Shown here piece after piece: positions 20,704-33,900 of a DNA stretch of 64,000 nt (position 1 is its first letter; the number at the start of each line of letters is the position of its first letter). The notes beneath the pieces were generated by a model. That model saw only the letters and a list, made by a program, of their open reading frames with translations. It searched no databases and was not told the origin of the DNA. This DNA comes from Mastigias papua (Eukaryota; Cnidaria; Scyphozoa; Rhizostomeae; Mastigiidae), in NCBI GenBank assembly GCA_964019165.1, contig OZ025272.1:11918031-11982030 (forward strand), read 5' to 3'. The position numbers were made by a program, and so were the translations under genes.

Positions 20704-23700
20704 CTAGAAAAGTAAGATAACATATTAGGCTATGAGAGAATAAATATAAAGATACACAGTATGGAACAAAATAAAACTAACGGTGAGTTCCATTCACAGG
20801 TAGTACACTTTCAAGAGTCCTGCTGTGAATAACACTAATCTTGAGCCGATGGCTTCGCGAGGCAGGGTGGGCAGTTCTCCTCTTCTCTGCCTTTTTCTCG
20901 TGAGTGCTACTTCTAGATACCCATTTGCTGCTAGGATGACAGTTAGCGAGCATCTTAACTATGACCCAAAGCGTGCTTAGACCAATAGACCATCTACACA
21001 GCGGGTGCACGCTCTAAACAATCAGCTACTCACTCGTGACACAAAATAGTATGAAATAGCATATTGTTAATGAAGTGAAACTAAAACAGTAAAATGGGAA
21101 TTACTCTATAGCAGAAAGCGTGGTAATAATTTCTTCAGGAATACAAAAGATATCTATTCGCACAAAACTAGGCTAGCAAAAAATAAAACTTGCAAATTAT
21201 GTCTTCTCTGACATATCATTCACCAAAAGTAGTGATTGCAAAGACTAGGTAAAGGCTTAATGACAGTCATCGGCAAATAAATGACATTTCCCGGGATGAA
21301 CAATAACATATATGCAAACAATACACTGCCTAGAGATGAGTGTCAACAGAAAAGCTTCAGCATGTAGCATGCCTCCTATAGCACCATACAACAGGGTAGA
21401 TAAGCATTAAGTGACCTTTACCAAACAGCTGATACTTACAAACGGCTAATACTCAACATATATCTGATAGTTAACAAACGGTCAATATTCAACAAATTGC
21501 TGACATTTCTAATATAAATCAACTAACACACAATAACAAGGTATCATTATCGATATTATGGCATAGAGGCCAACGTCAAGGTCAACTTACGATTGACTAT
21601 GGGATAAAATGAGCCATAAAATCCTCTAGAAGTAATAGAAGTGTTTGCATGAAATATCATCAAAATTTCACTCCCTGTTGATGACCACAATCTCGTAACT
21701 GGGTTTTCACCACAAAATGTTTCTTTCAAAGTATTACCCTCGTAGATTTTGACGGATGCCTCTGCACAAGAAGGACTTGATGGAAGTGACATCAAATTGA
21801 AGTTCATTCTAACTGCATTACCATCACTAACTTTGAAATGATACTGACAGTCTGACACATTAGGATATCTGTCTGGATAAGCCGGCGATGAAAATGTGTA
21901 TGACGGAGGCATCAAAGTGTAGTTGCACACTAGCGAAGAAGAAAGAAAGAAAAGGCAGGTTGCAAGTTAAAACATTGAAGCAAGAAAAGTGCAAAGCAGA
22001 TAAGGAATAAAGATTCATATGGAATTCTGACTAACAAAGCTTAGTGCAATAATATAACCGCACATTCATGCCAGGAAATATTTAAGAATGCACTAGTACA
22101 TATGCTTTTTACAGTACTGCACAACTCTAGGATAAATCGTCTAAGTAGCAATAACTTGTATACTTCGTTAAGAGCTACATGTTTATTAGTTCACACATAA
22201 ACAAAAACAAACAAGAAGTAAAAGCTCTCATCCAAACGCTGATACAAAAATAGGTATATGTTATCAAGCCAATAATTGCTCCCTAAATTACACAAAATAA
22301 AGAGTCACAGAGACATTACATGCATACAACAAACTTATAATAGAAATTCATGGTTAATACCTCTTTCAATTTCACTGTAGTTTGCATGAAATCCCTGATA
22401 AGACTTATGTCTAAGACTTGAATGGAACACGACATGAATCTTGTTGCTGTATGAGTGAAATATCCTCGAGCTATTTCCACAGAATGTTGCTTTACGTGTT
22501 TCGAATTTAATGGTCTCTTCATACACGGCAACGTATTCATCGCTGCAAGAACTGGAATCCAAAAGCTGGAAAAATGGAAATTCGATCTTGATACCTTTCC
22601 CATTTGCCACTGTGATATGATATTTACATTCTGTTCCTCTAGCAAACTTGCAAGGAATCTCAGGAGATTTGAAAAAGCCTGACGGTGACGTGAAAGTGTA
22701 ATCACAGGCTAAAAAGACACAATGGAATTAGTCTTCTCGATAACATAACACAGATCAATAAACAAGAAATGTTAAACTTAATGTAGTGAAATACTCTGCA
22801 AAACAACGGCTTGGAAGGAGCATTGGTAAATAAGCCTGGCAGTGACGTGAAAGTGCATCCTTATGGAAAATTGATACAAATTTCCGTTATGAAGATAAGG
22901 TCCGTTCAGCTCATCCCAAATAATATATTTCAGCAAAAAATCATTTACTTATTCCTGGATTTTGGTTTATAAAGTGAGAAAAATTCCTATAGCCACCATT
23001 TACTAATTGCTAAATAAACTCTGACCTTTGAGTTCAATGGAATTAAACTCAGGTCGAATTTACGGCTTTTAGTACAGAAAAAATTTCGGCATCAGATTGC
23101 TTAAATCATCTTCTATGTAGTGAACACGCAAGGATGCCCTACACACACTGATCGTGCGTGTTGTGCATATCATTGAAAACTTTTAAGAGATTAATAAAAA
23201 CCTGGAATGGGCCAAATTGTAAATGCAGTGTTTGTCAATGCCTGCCTGTCTGCCAAAAATAATATCAAAATACACAATGGCTTTTTTACTTTCGCAATGG
23301 GTATCTTATTCATTTATTTCAGTGCTATTCGATTCTGGTTAGTTAACGCTGTATATATGTCTATAATCATGTATATATTTTGTTAGCTAGTATTTTTTAA
23401 ATCGAATTAAAATAATTATACACACATCATGTGGATAATTAGCGCCTGTATGCTACTAACAATGAAACTCAGGTTGGAAACTCACGTTTATTGACTACAG
23501 AATATGACCCATAGAAACCACGTGACGAATTCGAGGAATCTGATTGAAAAATCATAAGAACATTGCTTTCTTGTGATGACCAAGATAAATAACGTGACTT
23601 GTAGCTGCAAAAAGTCCTTCTCAAGATACCACCCTCATAGATTCGAATCCAGTCCTTTGAACAAGATTCGCTCGATTCCAATGACATATAGTGAAAACTG

Positions 23701-24891
23701 ATTTTAATGGCTTTGTCGTCAGGAACGTTGATGTGGTATCGGCAATAGGAATTATTGGCATAGTTCTTTCCATATTCATAACCAGGCGATGAGAATTCTT
23801 CGACTGGCGGCGCAAGTATGTAATTACAGACTGCAATCGAAAACAACATGGCTCAGTGCTGCTGACACTTCTTTACACAAGAAATGGAACTATTAAGCAT
23901 ATACTGCATTTTACTATTAAACTGCATAAAAATCACAAATAAATACTAACGATGAGAATGGTGTAATTTGCTTCTACTACAAACTGAGACTGCAACTTAC
24001 TTGAAAAATCTTAAAATATTTCAAATGGTTTCCCAGTGTGATTGGCAATATGCAAACAATTACAAGCTAAGGCTCGTAACCCTAAAAGCACCATTGCTTC
24101 CGTATACAAAGAAAGCACAATGCATAACCAAACATTGATGATTTGATAAGAATAAATAAATAATGAGAGATAACAGTATGATCCAATATGAATTACTATC
24201 CTGGGGTGTGAAAGTGTCTAGCTTATGTTGCCAGAAAGCTAGACACTTTCACACCCAAGGGCATTAATGTTAGGGAAGTAGACACAAAGTACTATTATTT
24301 ACTTGAGTTAAGTGGTTTGTTTTCATTTTACATACTCTCCGTATATCAATATTAGGTCATATTTTTCATTTAGAAGAACAGAAAAATTTCGACCAAATCC
24401 AAAATCAGATTATGGAGGGTAATAATTTTGTCCGTAGTTCTATATGGCTGTCAATCGTAGACACTCAAAAGATGTGGAAGCACAAATTACCAGCTTTGAA
24501 TTTAAATGTTACAGACGACTATTGAGAATATTGTACACTGAATATAAGTCAAATAAAGAAGTAAAGAACCGTATTGAATTAGAACTTGGAAAGATCGAAA
24601 ATTTGTTAGAAGTGGCGAGAACAAAGAAGCTACAGTGGTTAGGTCATGTGGTGAGGCGGAGTGGTTAAAGCTTGGGGAAGACTATACTAGAGGGCATGGT
24701 TGATGGCAAAGGGAGCAGGGGTAGACCAGAGAAAAGCTGGATGACTAAAATCATTGATTGGAAAGGGATGAAGACGGTGGTGTTCTTAAAAGCGGCTCGA
24801 GACAGAGCAGCATGGAAACGTGTTGAGGAGCGAAGTGCAGTTGTGCTCCAACGACCTGATGGTTAAGGGACTATGATGGTGATGATGGTGG

Positions 24892-24976
<85 letters not shown>

Positions 24977-27900
24977 AATGATGATGATAATGATGATGAT
25001 AATGGCTAGCCCATGGTTGGAGACCTCCTCGTGGTGGCAAGCGGGCACAGAGAGACTCTGCCCTTAAGTTGATAGTGATTCATTTTGCGAAGATTCAGAA
25101 TTGGGGCAGATGTTGACGACCTGTGGCAAACTGTCCAACCAGGCCCCTTCAGTGAAAGTCAGGCACAGCAGCTTCAGGCTGCAGCTCTGATAAGTAGCTG
25201 TTGGGGTAACAGAGTGGATTGAGTGTAGCCGACTCAATCACCTCTTTTAAACAATTTGAAGGCGAAACTGACCTCAGGGTCAGCCTAGGCCCCGTAAGGG
25301 GCGTACAGGAAAAAGACTGATGATAATGATGATGATAATGATGATGATAATGATGATGATAATGATGATGATAATGATGATGATGATAATGATGATGATA
25401 ATGATGATGATAATGATGATGATAATGATGATGATAATGATGATGATAATGATGATGATAATGATGATGATGATAATGATGATGATAATGATGATGATAA
25501 TGATGATGATAATGATGATGATAATGATGATGATGATGGTGATGACGATGTATGTATGTATATATCGAGTATGATACATATGCTAACCTGTGCTATCTGC
25601 AAGTTATAGAGAAAAAAAGTTGAAAAGCAGAAGCTTCCTGGTAACATCATTGATGCATGCCTACCATTAATTATAAAACATTTCTTTCTCTACGTTATAA
25701 AAACAATAAAACACATCATATTGGATAATAAATTTGCAAACGGCATTATGACAAACCTTTATTAACTTCGGAGTAAATTCCAAAGAATCCTTCCCGAGCA
25801 TAAAATTTATTTGATAGGAAAGAAATGACCACTTTGTTGCTGAATGATGTAAAAGATTTAGGCCCAGAACCACATAAAACAGCCCTTAACTTGTATGCAG
25901 CAGTTTCGTCTTCATAGATGTACACCTTTTCCATTGCACACAGCATGTAAAATACATGGAAATCAATCTTGACGCTCTTGCCCTTGCTCACAGAAATATG
26001 ATATAAACACTTTTTTCCTAATGGATATGGTCCAGGAAAATCAGAGGATGAGAAATTGCCCGTTGACGATGTGAAAAAATGCTCACAAGCTAGAAGAAAT
26101 AAAAGTCAGTTAAGTATTTCATCAAACCTCACCCCTCCCCAACTTTCAGACTGTCAATAAATACCTCACTAAACTTGAAAAAGATCAAACTACGAATATG
26201 CATAAAGAACTAATAATAAATTCAGGAATATATGTAGTCCATTAAATTTGCACCGTTGAGCATTGCACATATCACTGTAAAACTGAAAAGATTTGTTAAG
26301 CTAGTCTGCCTTAGCGTAGTGGTAAGTTATCAAATTTTGCAGCAAGCTCATATCACTGAAGTCATAAATTGGAGGAGACGAGCAAACAAATGATGAATGA
26401 ATGAATGAATGAATGAATGAATGAATGAATAAATGAATGGAATGAATGAATGAAACAACGAAAGAACGAATGAATGGATGAATAGACGACTGAGTTAATA
26501 AACGGAAAAAAACAAGCTTCTATTTCTGAAGAAAGCTTTCATCTCATTTCATTTAAAAATTCAGTTTACGAAACAAATTGACTTACAAACCTCTCCTGTT
26601 ATACCCTAATTACATCAATAAACGAAAAAATAGAATAAAGCTAGCTATATAATAAAATGAAAGGAAAATATTGTGTATTGAAAGGCAAATCATATAAACT
26701 TGATTATATATTGAAATAATTTCACTCTAGATATAGGAAAATCGCATCAAATGCGCGTAATACACAAACCTCTCTCGCTTGCAGTAACGTAAGCAAAAAA
26801 ACCTCCCGAAGTAACTGATGCATCTGTCGTAAAAATCATACGAACGTTGTTCTGTGTTGATGTCCACGTACTTGCTGACGTTCCACAATATGTTGCCTTC
26901 AGAGTGTCTTTTTCAAACAATTTAACCGAATCACTTGAACAAGATTCGCTTGATTGTACTGAAAAACGGCTGAATTTTATGTTCACTACTTGATTCTCCG
27001 GGAACTGCATATAGTATTTGCAGTTCAACTTGTTAAAGTAGTCATTTGGGAAACCAGGAGACGTTGCGTACCGATGTGCAGGTGTGATTGTATAGATACA
27101 TGCTAAAATTGCAGAACATATGTCCATTTAAACAGAAAGTCAAACAATAAACATCTTTTATCTGAGAGAACACGAGGGGAGGGAGTGATAGGGAGGGGAC
27201 TGGAGGTAGCTTTAAGAGTAGATACCTATTGCGACAGACCTGGCGTACAAAATGACCTCCAAGTACACACAATTGTAAAAATACTACAGACAGCATATCC
27301 CTAGCTACTAAAATGCATTAGCTTACTTTGCTAACTTCAACATCACTATCGTCAATATAAGAGATTGGGAGCCACAGGTTACCATTTTCTATCTGTCTTT
27401 TGCAAATGTCATACAATTCAGGTCAGTATCGGCTTCCGTTACAAACAAAGACAAAGACAAACATTTCTATTAGAACGCAAACTGTCTCATGAGAGAAGCA
27501 ACCTTATACTCCTACCCTAGAGAAAGGAACATTTTCAAAGTAAAAAGCACCTGGACGGTGACCACGAATTCTATGATAAAAACAGCCAATGAGATTTACA
27601 ACGATATGACAAAATATTTTGACTGGGAATTAACTTTCAATTTATCTCTGCGTTCTACAACACAAATGGCATTAAATTTTGATTGGCAGTTTGAGCACCT
27701 GGCACTGTCACGAACTCTTAAGTTATTTCTAAAACCTACAAATTTAACAAAAGTAAAAACATTCAGATATAATAAGAAGGGGTCACCTTTATCAATTTCA
27801 GAGTAGTTGGCAGAAAATACTGGCAGCTGAGGACTGTAATACACAGGTTTGAATCGGATATGAACAATGTTACTGTATGAGTAGAATGTTCTAGCGCCCT

Positions 27901-30900
27901 GTCCACAGTATTTCGCCTTCAGCGTATCCTCTGTTGTTGTTGTATCCTCGTATATCTTGATATATTCATCAAAACATACGCTGTTATTTTTCAGCGATAT
28001 AACTGGGAAATCAATCTTGATACTTTTGTTGTTGGATACCGCAATGTGATACCAACATATAACTCCTTTGCGATGAGCATCTGGGTATCCAGGAGAAGTG
28101 AAACTACCAGATGAAGATTTGAACCAGAACTCGCAAGCTGAAATAGCGAAGTTTTCACACAATTGATCACATTTTTCTACAAAACTTGGATACCTAATCA
28201 CGGAAAAGCATATGCACTGACAAATGGTAACAAGTCTCCTGTAATATGAGGAAGTGTATGGTGCGAAGATCGCGGGCAGAGTTCCATCCAAATATTAACA
28301 CAAGAAGATTGAAGAACACTTGCCCTACCTGGAACACTGGCACTTCCATAAATTCGACATCGTACCGTATAGCACGAAACATTTATTCAGCATACTATAA
28401 ACACAATTTGAAGTGCAACAAGTACCTATATTCAATTACTGGTGTGCACGGAAGATTTCTTTCTAAGGGGCTTGCATCGAGAACTGAACGAGGGAATTAA
28501 TGAATGAATGAATGAATCAATGAATGGATAGGTGAATGAATGCGCGAATAAATGAATGCATGAATGCATGATTCGGTGAATAATAAGGAAAGAAAACGTT
28601 AAAGAAATGGACAATCAAGAAATCAGTAAAAGTAGGAAAAGTTAAAAATGAATCAATTGATATAAGAGAATGAATGAATAAACTGATGAATCAATGAATT
28701 GATCAATTAATTAAAAAACTACTTACGGTTTGTGAACACAGAATAGTATCCATAAAAACCTTTAGATACAACAGACTGATCTGATTGAAAAGTCATCAAA
28801 ACAACGTCACCAATTGAGGACCAAGAGCTTGGTGAATACTTCGTGCCACAAAAGGTTGCATTTAAAATTCCATTCTCGTACACACTGACTGAATCCTTGA
28901 CGCAAGACTGACTTGATTCCAGTGAAAACTGCGAAAAGTGAATCTTCATAGCTTTCCCACGAGGAACCGTAAACCGGTATTGACATGATAAACTGTTAGG
29001 ATAATCATTTGGATATCCAGGCGAAGTGAAATTAAAAATTGGTGGTTCAAGAACGTAGCTGCAAACTATAAGAACGTAATTTGATTCAATGCAATGTAAA
29101 TGCAATAATAAATATTGAAACCTTAGTGTAAGCGTTAAAGAAGTATGAAAAACTAAGATATTTAGCAAACCAAATTATTTCACATATCAGCGACAATCCC
29201 GAGTCCTGCTCGGATTATTGATATTCTTGCAATTTGACTTTACAATTTTTGATAATCCAGTTGCCTTCGCCTTCCTTCTCATCAACCCCATCCCACCCAG
29301 CCAGTGGGGCTGCGATGCTTCCATGGTGTGGGCAGTCCTCTGACAACAGCATGTCCAATGCATATTGTGATCGAGCTGTGTTGGCTCCCTTGTGCAAACT
29401 AGTGAAGAGGGGGGTAATGCAAGCAAATGACTTACCCTTGAGCAACAGCTTGAAATCGTGACCCGAATACTCAGTGGTAAAGCACTCGACGTGCAAAGTC
29501 GGTGTTCCCGAATTCGAATCCCACTCGGATCATTCATTGTCTCCCACTTTCACTTCAAAATAGCACCAACAACCCAAAACTTCATATTGTATTTTCATAT
29601 ACCTGCATTCTTTGCATCAGGCTATAAATCCTCGCACGATAGCGTGATGAATGCAGCATTAGGCCATCGATGGTTGCACAGATTTTTAGACTAATTATAT
29701 GATCTATAATTTATTGTGATTGAAAACTGTTATTCACTAAACTACCTGAGAACAAACGCGGTGAGCTACGGCTCTCTTCACTACCATGCGGCCAAACAAA
29801 AAAAATTCAGCTATACACTCCATTAATATTGGCAGCAAAAAGGTCAAATAAATTTTCTAGGGGTGATCTAAGTCAGAAAGAGTATAAAAATCCGGCGAAG
29901 AATTGTTGCTGCTGCTAACAATATAACTGATGATGTCAGCAATAAAATCGATCCTGTTCACAACGCCACTAATCCTAAAATCAAAACCATCAAGTGGATC
30001 TAACTATCACAGTAACAATCACGGAAGAGCATCAATAGCGTGAACTTTTATGATCTGCAAAAAGAAATGCTTCGATGCAAGGACACTATGGCTGACATAA
30101 GAGAAAAATCTAAATGATTTTCCATCATACCTTGATCCACCACAGAGTAATTCGCAAAGAATCCCTTGTATTGCAAAGCTGTAATCTTTGAAACAAATAC
30201 AACATAAACATTGTTGCTGAATGACTGATATGTTTTCGGACCAATACCACAAAACTGAAGCTTTGCGTTTCTGGCATCTATTGCGTCCTCATAGATTGTA
30301 ACATATCCTTCGCAGTAAGTCAGATATGGATACAGAGATCTGTCAAAGTCAATCCTGACGCTCTTTCCAAGTGGCGCTTTAATCTGAAACTCAGATCTTA
30401 TTCCCTTGGGGAATTTGTTTGGATACCCAGGAGACGTGAAGTTTCCAGAAGGCGATATAAATGTGTAGTTACGAGCTGCGAAAGAGAATAGTGTAAGTCT
30501 TACTCAATCTTAGAACATCCTCCCAAAAGAGGGCGGCAAATTCCTGAATGTTACAGTATTGATAAAACAGTATTCATAAGAATTATGAAAAATGGGTTAA
30601 AATCAAAGAGCTGACAGAAAGAAAAACATATGTGCAGCGAAATTAAGGAAATTAGAGAGATCAGAGAAATGAAAAAAGTGAAGTTGATCAAGACTATGAA
30701 GATGAAGAAAAGTAAGATGAAAACAAAACATACAGAGCGCTGAAGAAGAAAAGGCGGGAGGACAGCAAAGGATAGGACTATGAAGGAGTGAAGAGTAAGA
30801 TACGTATAAAGAAGTTATAAGAGATTTGAGAAAGAACATCGCTTTTTCCAAGCAATGAAAAAATTATTATCTTAAAACATTCCATACGCCTTCTGATTTG

Positions 30901-33900
30901 GTAGAAAAATCCTGAGAAACCACTAGAAGTTGATCTTGCATCAGTTTTGAACGTCATAAGAGCTCTATTTCCTCTAGATGTCCAGACAATTCCATTTCGA
31001 TTCTTACAAAGTCTTTGTTCCATGCCGTTGTTCAAGTCGTAAAATGTAATGAAATCCCCGCAAGGTGGCTGCATTTCCAAATTCATGTGCGTAAACTGCA
31101 CTTGAATAGCGTTGCTTTCCGCTGCTTCGAAGAAGTACTTGCAAACGATCCCATTAGGGTATGAACTGGGGTAACCAGGGGACATGACTCGGTTAAATTT
31201 TGAGGTAAGATTGTAACTGCAATCTTCAGCTAAATAAGAGAGAAATCGAGAAGAAATAGAAAAGATGAATGAACTGCAAGGTCTCAAACCAAATTACAAA
31301 GAATACAAATGTAAAATTTTCCAACACCCAATGAAGTATGCTGCTTCAGTTCCTAGCAAAGGTATTCAAATTTGAAATGTGTAAAGAATCCCAACCAGCG
31401 ATGAACTTCACAGGTATCGGTAGTCTTCAACAGGGACGACTACGCTGGGGGGCATGGGGGCAGCTGCCCCTCCTGCCCTTTCCAAGGACTTAATTATTTT
31501 AGTGCAAAAATGTCTATAATGTGCCCTCAATAGGAACCTGGCCCCCCTGCCCTCAGTGCGGGCAGGCGTGCCTGGTCTTCAAACGTTCTTCGACTAGATT
31601 ACTGCTCAAAAATATCCGTGTCTGTTACATTGTTTTCCATAATATCTAGTGCGAAGGCAAAAACTCTTCCTTTTGCTTGGTTACCAAGCCCACATTTGCA
31701 CACAATAACTCTAGGCATCTCGCATCCAAATGATTAGTTTGCAAGAAAAAATTTGACTATATTTAACTAAATGACTTACAAAACACAAACAAATAGTCTT
31801 AAAAAATGGTTGGTTTTCAAATCAGAACAATCTGCATTAATGATCAAACAATCCCCAAGTTTCCAATATTATGTTCAAAATTGCACTGTCTTTCCTATAA
31901 TAAGATGCAAGCAAATGTGCACACTGCTGTAAAAGAGCCCAAACTTGTGTTCTAAGTACTAACTAGCCATAGGAATTATATATTTTTGCAGCAATCGGAC
32001 CTTTGACAATCAGTTCTGCTGAAGGGCAGCTCTAGAAACTGGGACAAATTGAAATGCAAATTCAACAAGGACAAAATGTGTAGAAGCAAACTGCCAAAAT
32101 GATAGCTAATCAGTACTCACTCAAGTTGACGGCAGAATAACTGGCAAAAACCCGAGAAGAGCTGGACAAAAACTCAAGGTAAACGGTGTTTCCATAAGAC
32201 CGATAAACTGTTGAGCCATTATTACATATTTTTCTCATTAGATTGCTAGCACTAAAACTGCTTTCATAAATAGCTATGTAATCTGTCCAGCTGCAATAAT
32301 AAGAAGCCTTTGGAAAGGACGATCCGGTAAAATTTATGTTGATGATTTTTCCGCTAGAAACGTCAATGCTAAAATGGCATTTTCTCCACGGATAGGAAGG
32401 TATAGGGAAATCGAATTTTCCTGACTCTGCTGTGAGATTGAAATGGCATGCTGCAAAAAGAAAGAAACACAATAAATCGGAAATAATGCTCAGATGGAAA
32501 ACTATATCAACAAGTGGGAAAGATATAAGTAGAATGCCACACACAAACCAATGGTAGAAATTAGAACACCTAATTATGTAACGCACAGCTACAAAAGGTA
32601 TTCGATGTCTCTAATGCGAAAGCTGAAAAACAGCATTTATCTTGTCCTGTATCAGAAACAATATAGAAGGGTACCAGTTCTGAACAGGACAAGCCTAAAT
32701 TCATTTGGAATGATCCTATCAAAACTACCAATAACAATATAGATCAGAGCTGTTCCCACCTAAGGAAAGTCTTTCTCAGCCTTATTAAAAATATCAGCAA
32801 AAATATAAAAGGGAACAATTCCAATGTGCGGTGGCACAAAAGCCAGTAACTAAATCACACAGAATCATTCCCAAAAAAAAGGTAACTGTTTCGTAAAGAA
32901 ACAGCGTCTATCAAAAAATCCTTGTCTTACTTGAAAGACTGTTTCCCAAATCAACATTTCAACTCTCCATCATGCCCATTAAGAAAAACGATATCAACAC
33001 GAAATACTCTCATCAATACTCGAATAATTTGTAACGTCTTGAAATTGTGGGTAATGGGTCGGCGAAATACAGGCATTTGTGGAGCAAAACCTAAGCAATT
33101 AATTTGATATTTACGCTTTACACTTGTTGTGTACTGCACTTTGAATCCTCGATCAGTCACAGTGGCATCACTCTGAAACACCAAAACAACTGTACTTTCA
33201 ATAGACTTGTACTCTAAAACATAAATGTAGTTGCCGCAGTAAGTCTTCTTCAGGAGGCCTCCATCGTAAATTTTTAACGAATCATTAACACAAGATGTGC
33301 TACTCTGCAATGTCACAGGATAAAGCTTAATCTGAATCGAGTAACCAAGTGGTGCTTGGATGCGATAAAAACACAGTGCGTTGTCCGGGTATGCATCAGG
33401 GTAAAATGGAGACGAAAAACCGCCACTGCTTCCAACAAAAGTGTTGTTACACTTGATGGTTTCTAGAAATGATTGAAGAAAATTAAGAAAATGAAATAAA
33501 AATTGCTTGAAGACATGAACTACGAATACGGCTTAAATTGATGTTTTTGATTAAGAGAAAATAAGAAACAAAATGGAGCACGGATGCAAGATCAATCCAT
33601 ATTGTGTTTCTGATAGAAAACAAACAAGATGAGGGTCAGTTGTAATTCAAAATTTAATTAAATAATGTTTTTTTCCACTTAAATAACTCTATCAACCACA
33701 AACTTAATCAAACTAAACAGAAATAAACGATATATTTAACGTTAGGACGAAGAATAAGAAAGAAAAAAGAAACTATAAAGGCATGGATTTGCTGGTCTTC
33801 CCAGGGATCGTGCTTCGGTAAGAATGCTAATTTTGTAGGAACTCCTTTAGTTTTCTTTTGAAAGTAGTAATTGTGGGACTTGTTCTAATTTGCAATGGGA

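Noticed and set aside
24786..25650. Poly-His, poly-Met, poly-Ile and poly-Ser frames
   Set aside because: They result from GAT repeats read in different frames; no splice context.
27489..27806. Plus-strand open frame of about 105 codons in a gene B intron
   Set aside because: It overlaps the CUB 6 exon antisense at its end, has no recognisable domain and no splice partners.
29461..29530. Functional tRNA-Cys gene
   Set aside because: Acceptor stem pairs only at about five of seven positions, and the flanking leader is shared with another dispersed copy; treated as SINE-borne, not excluded.
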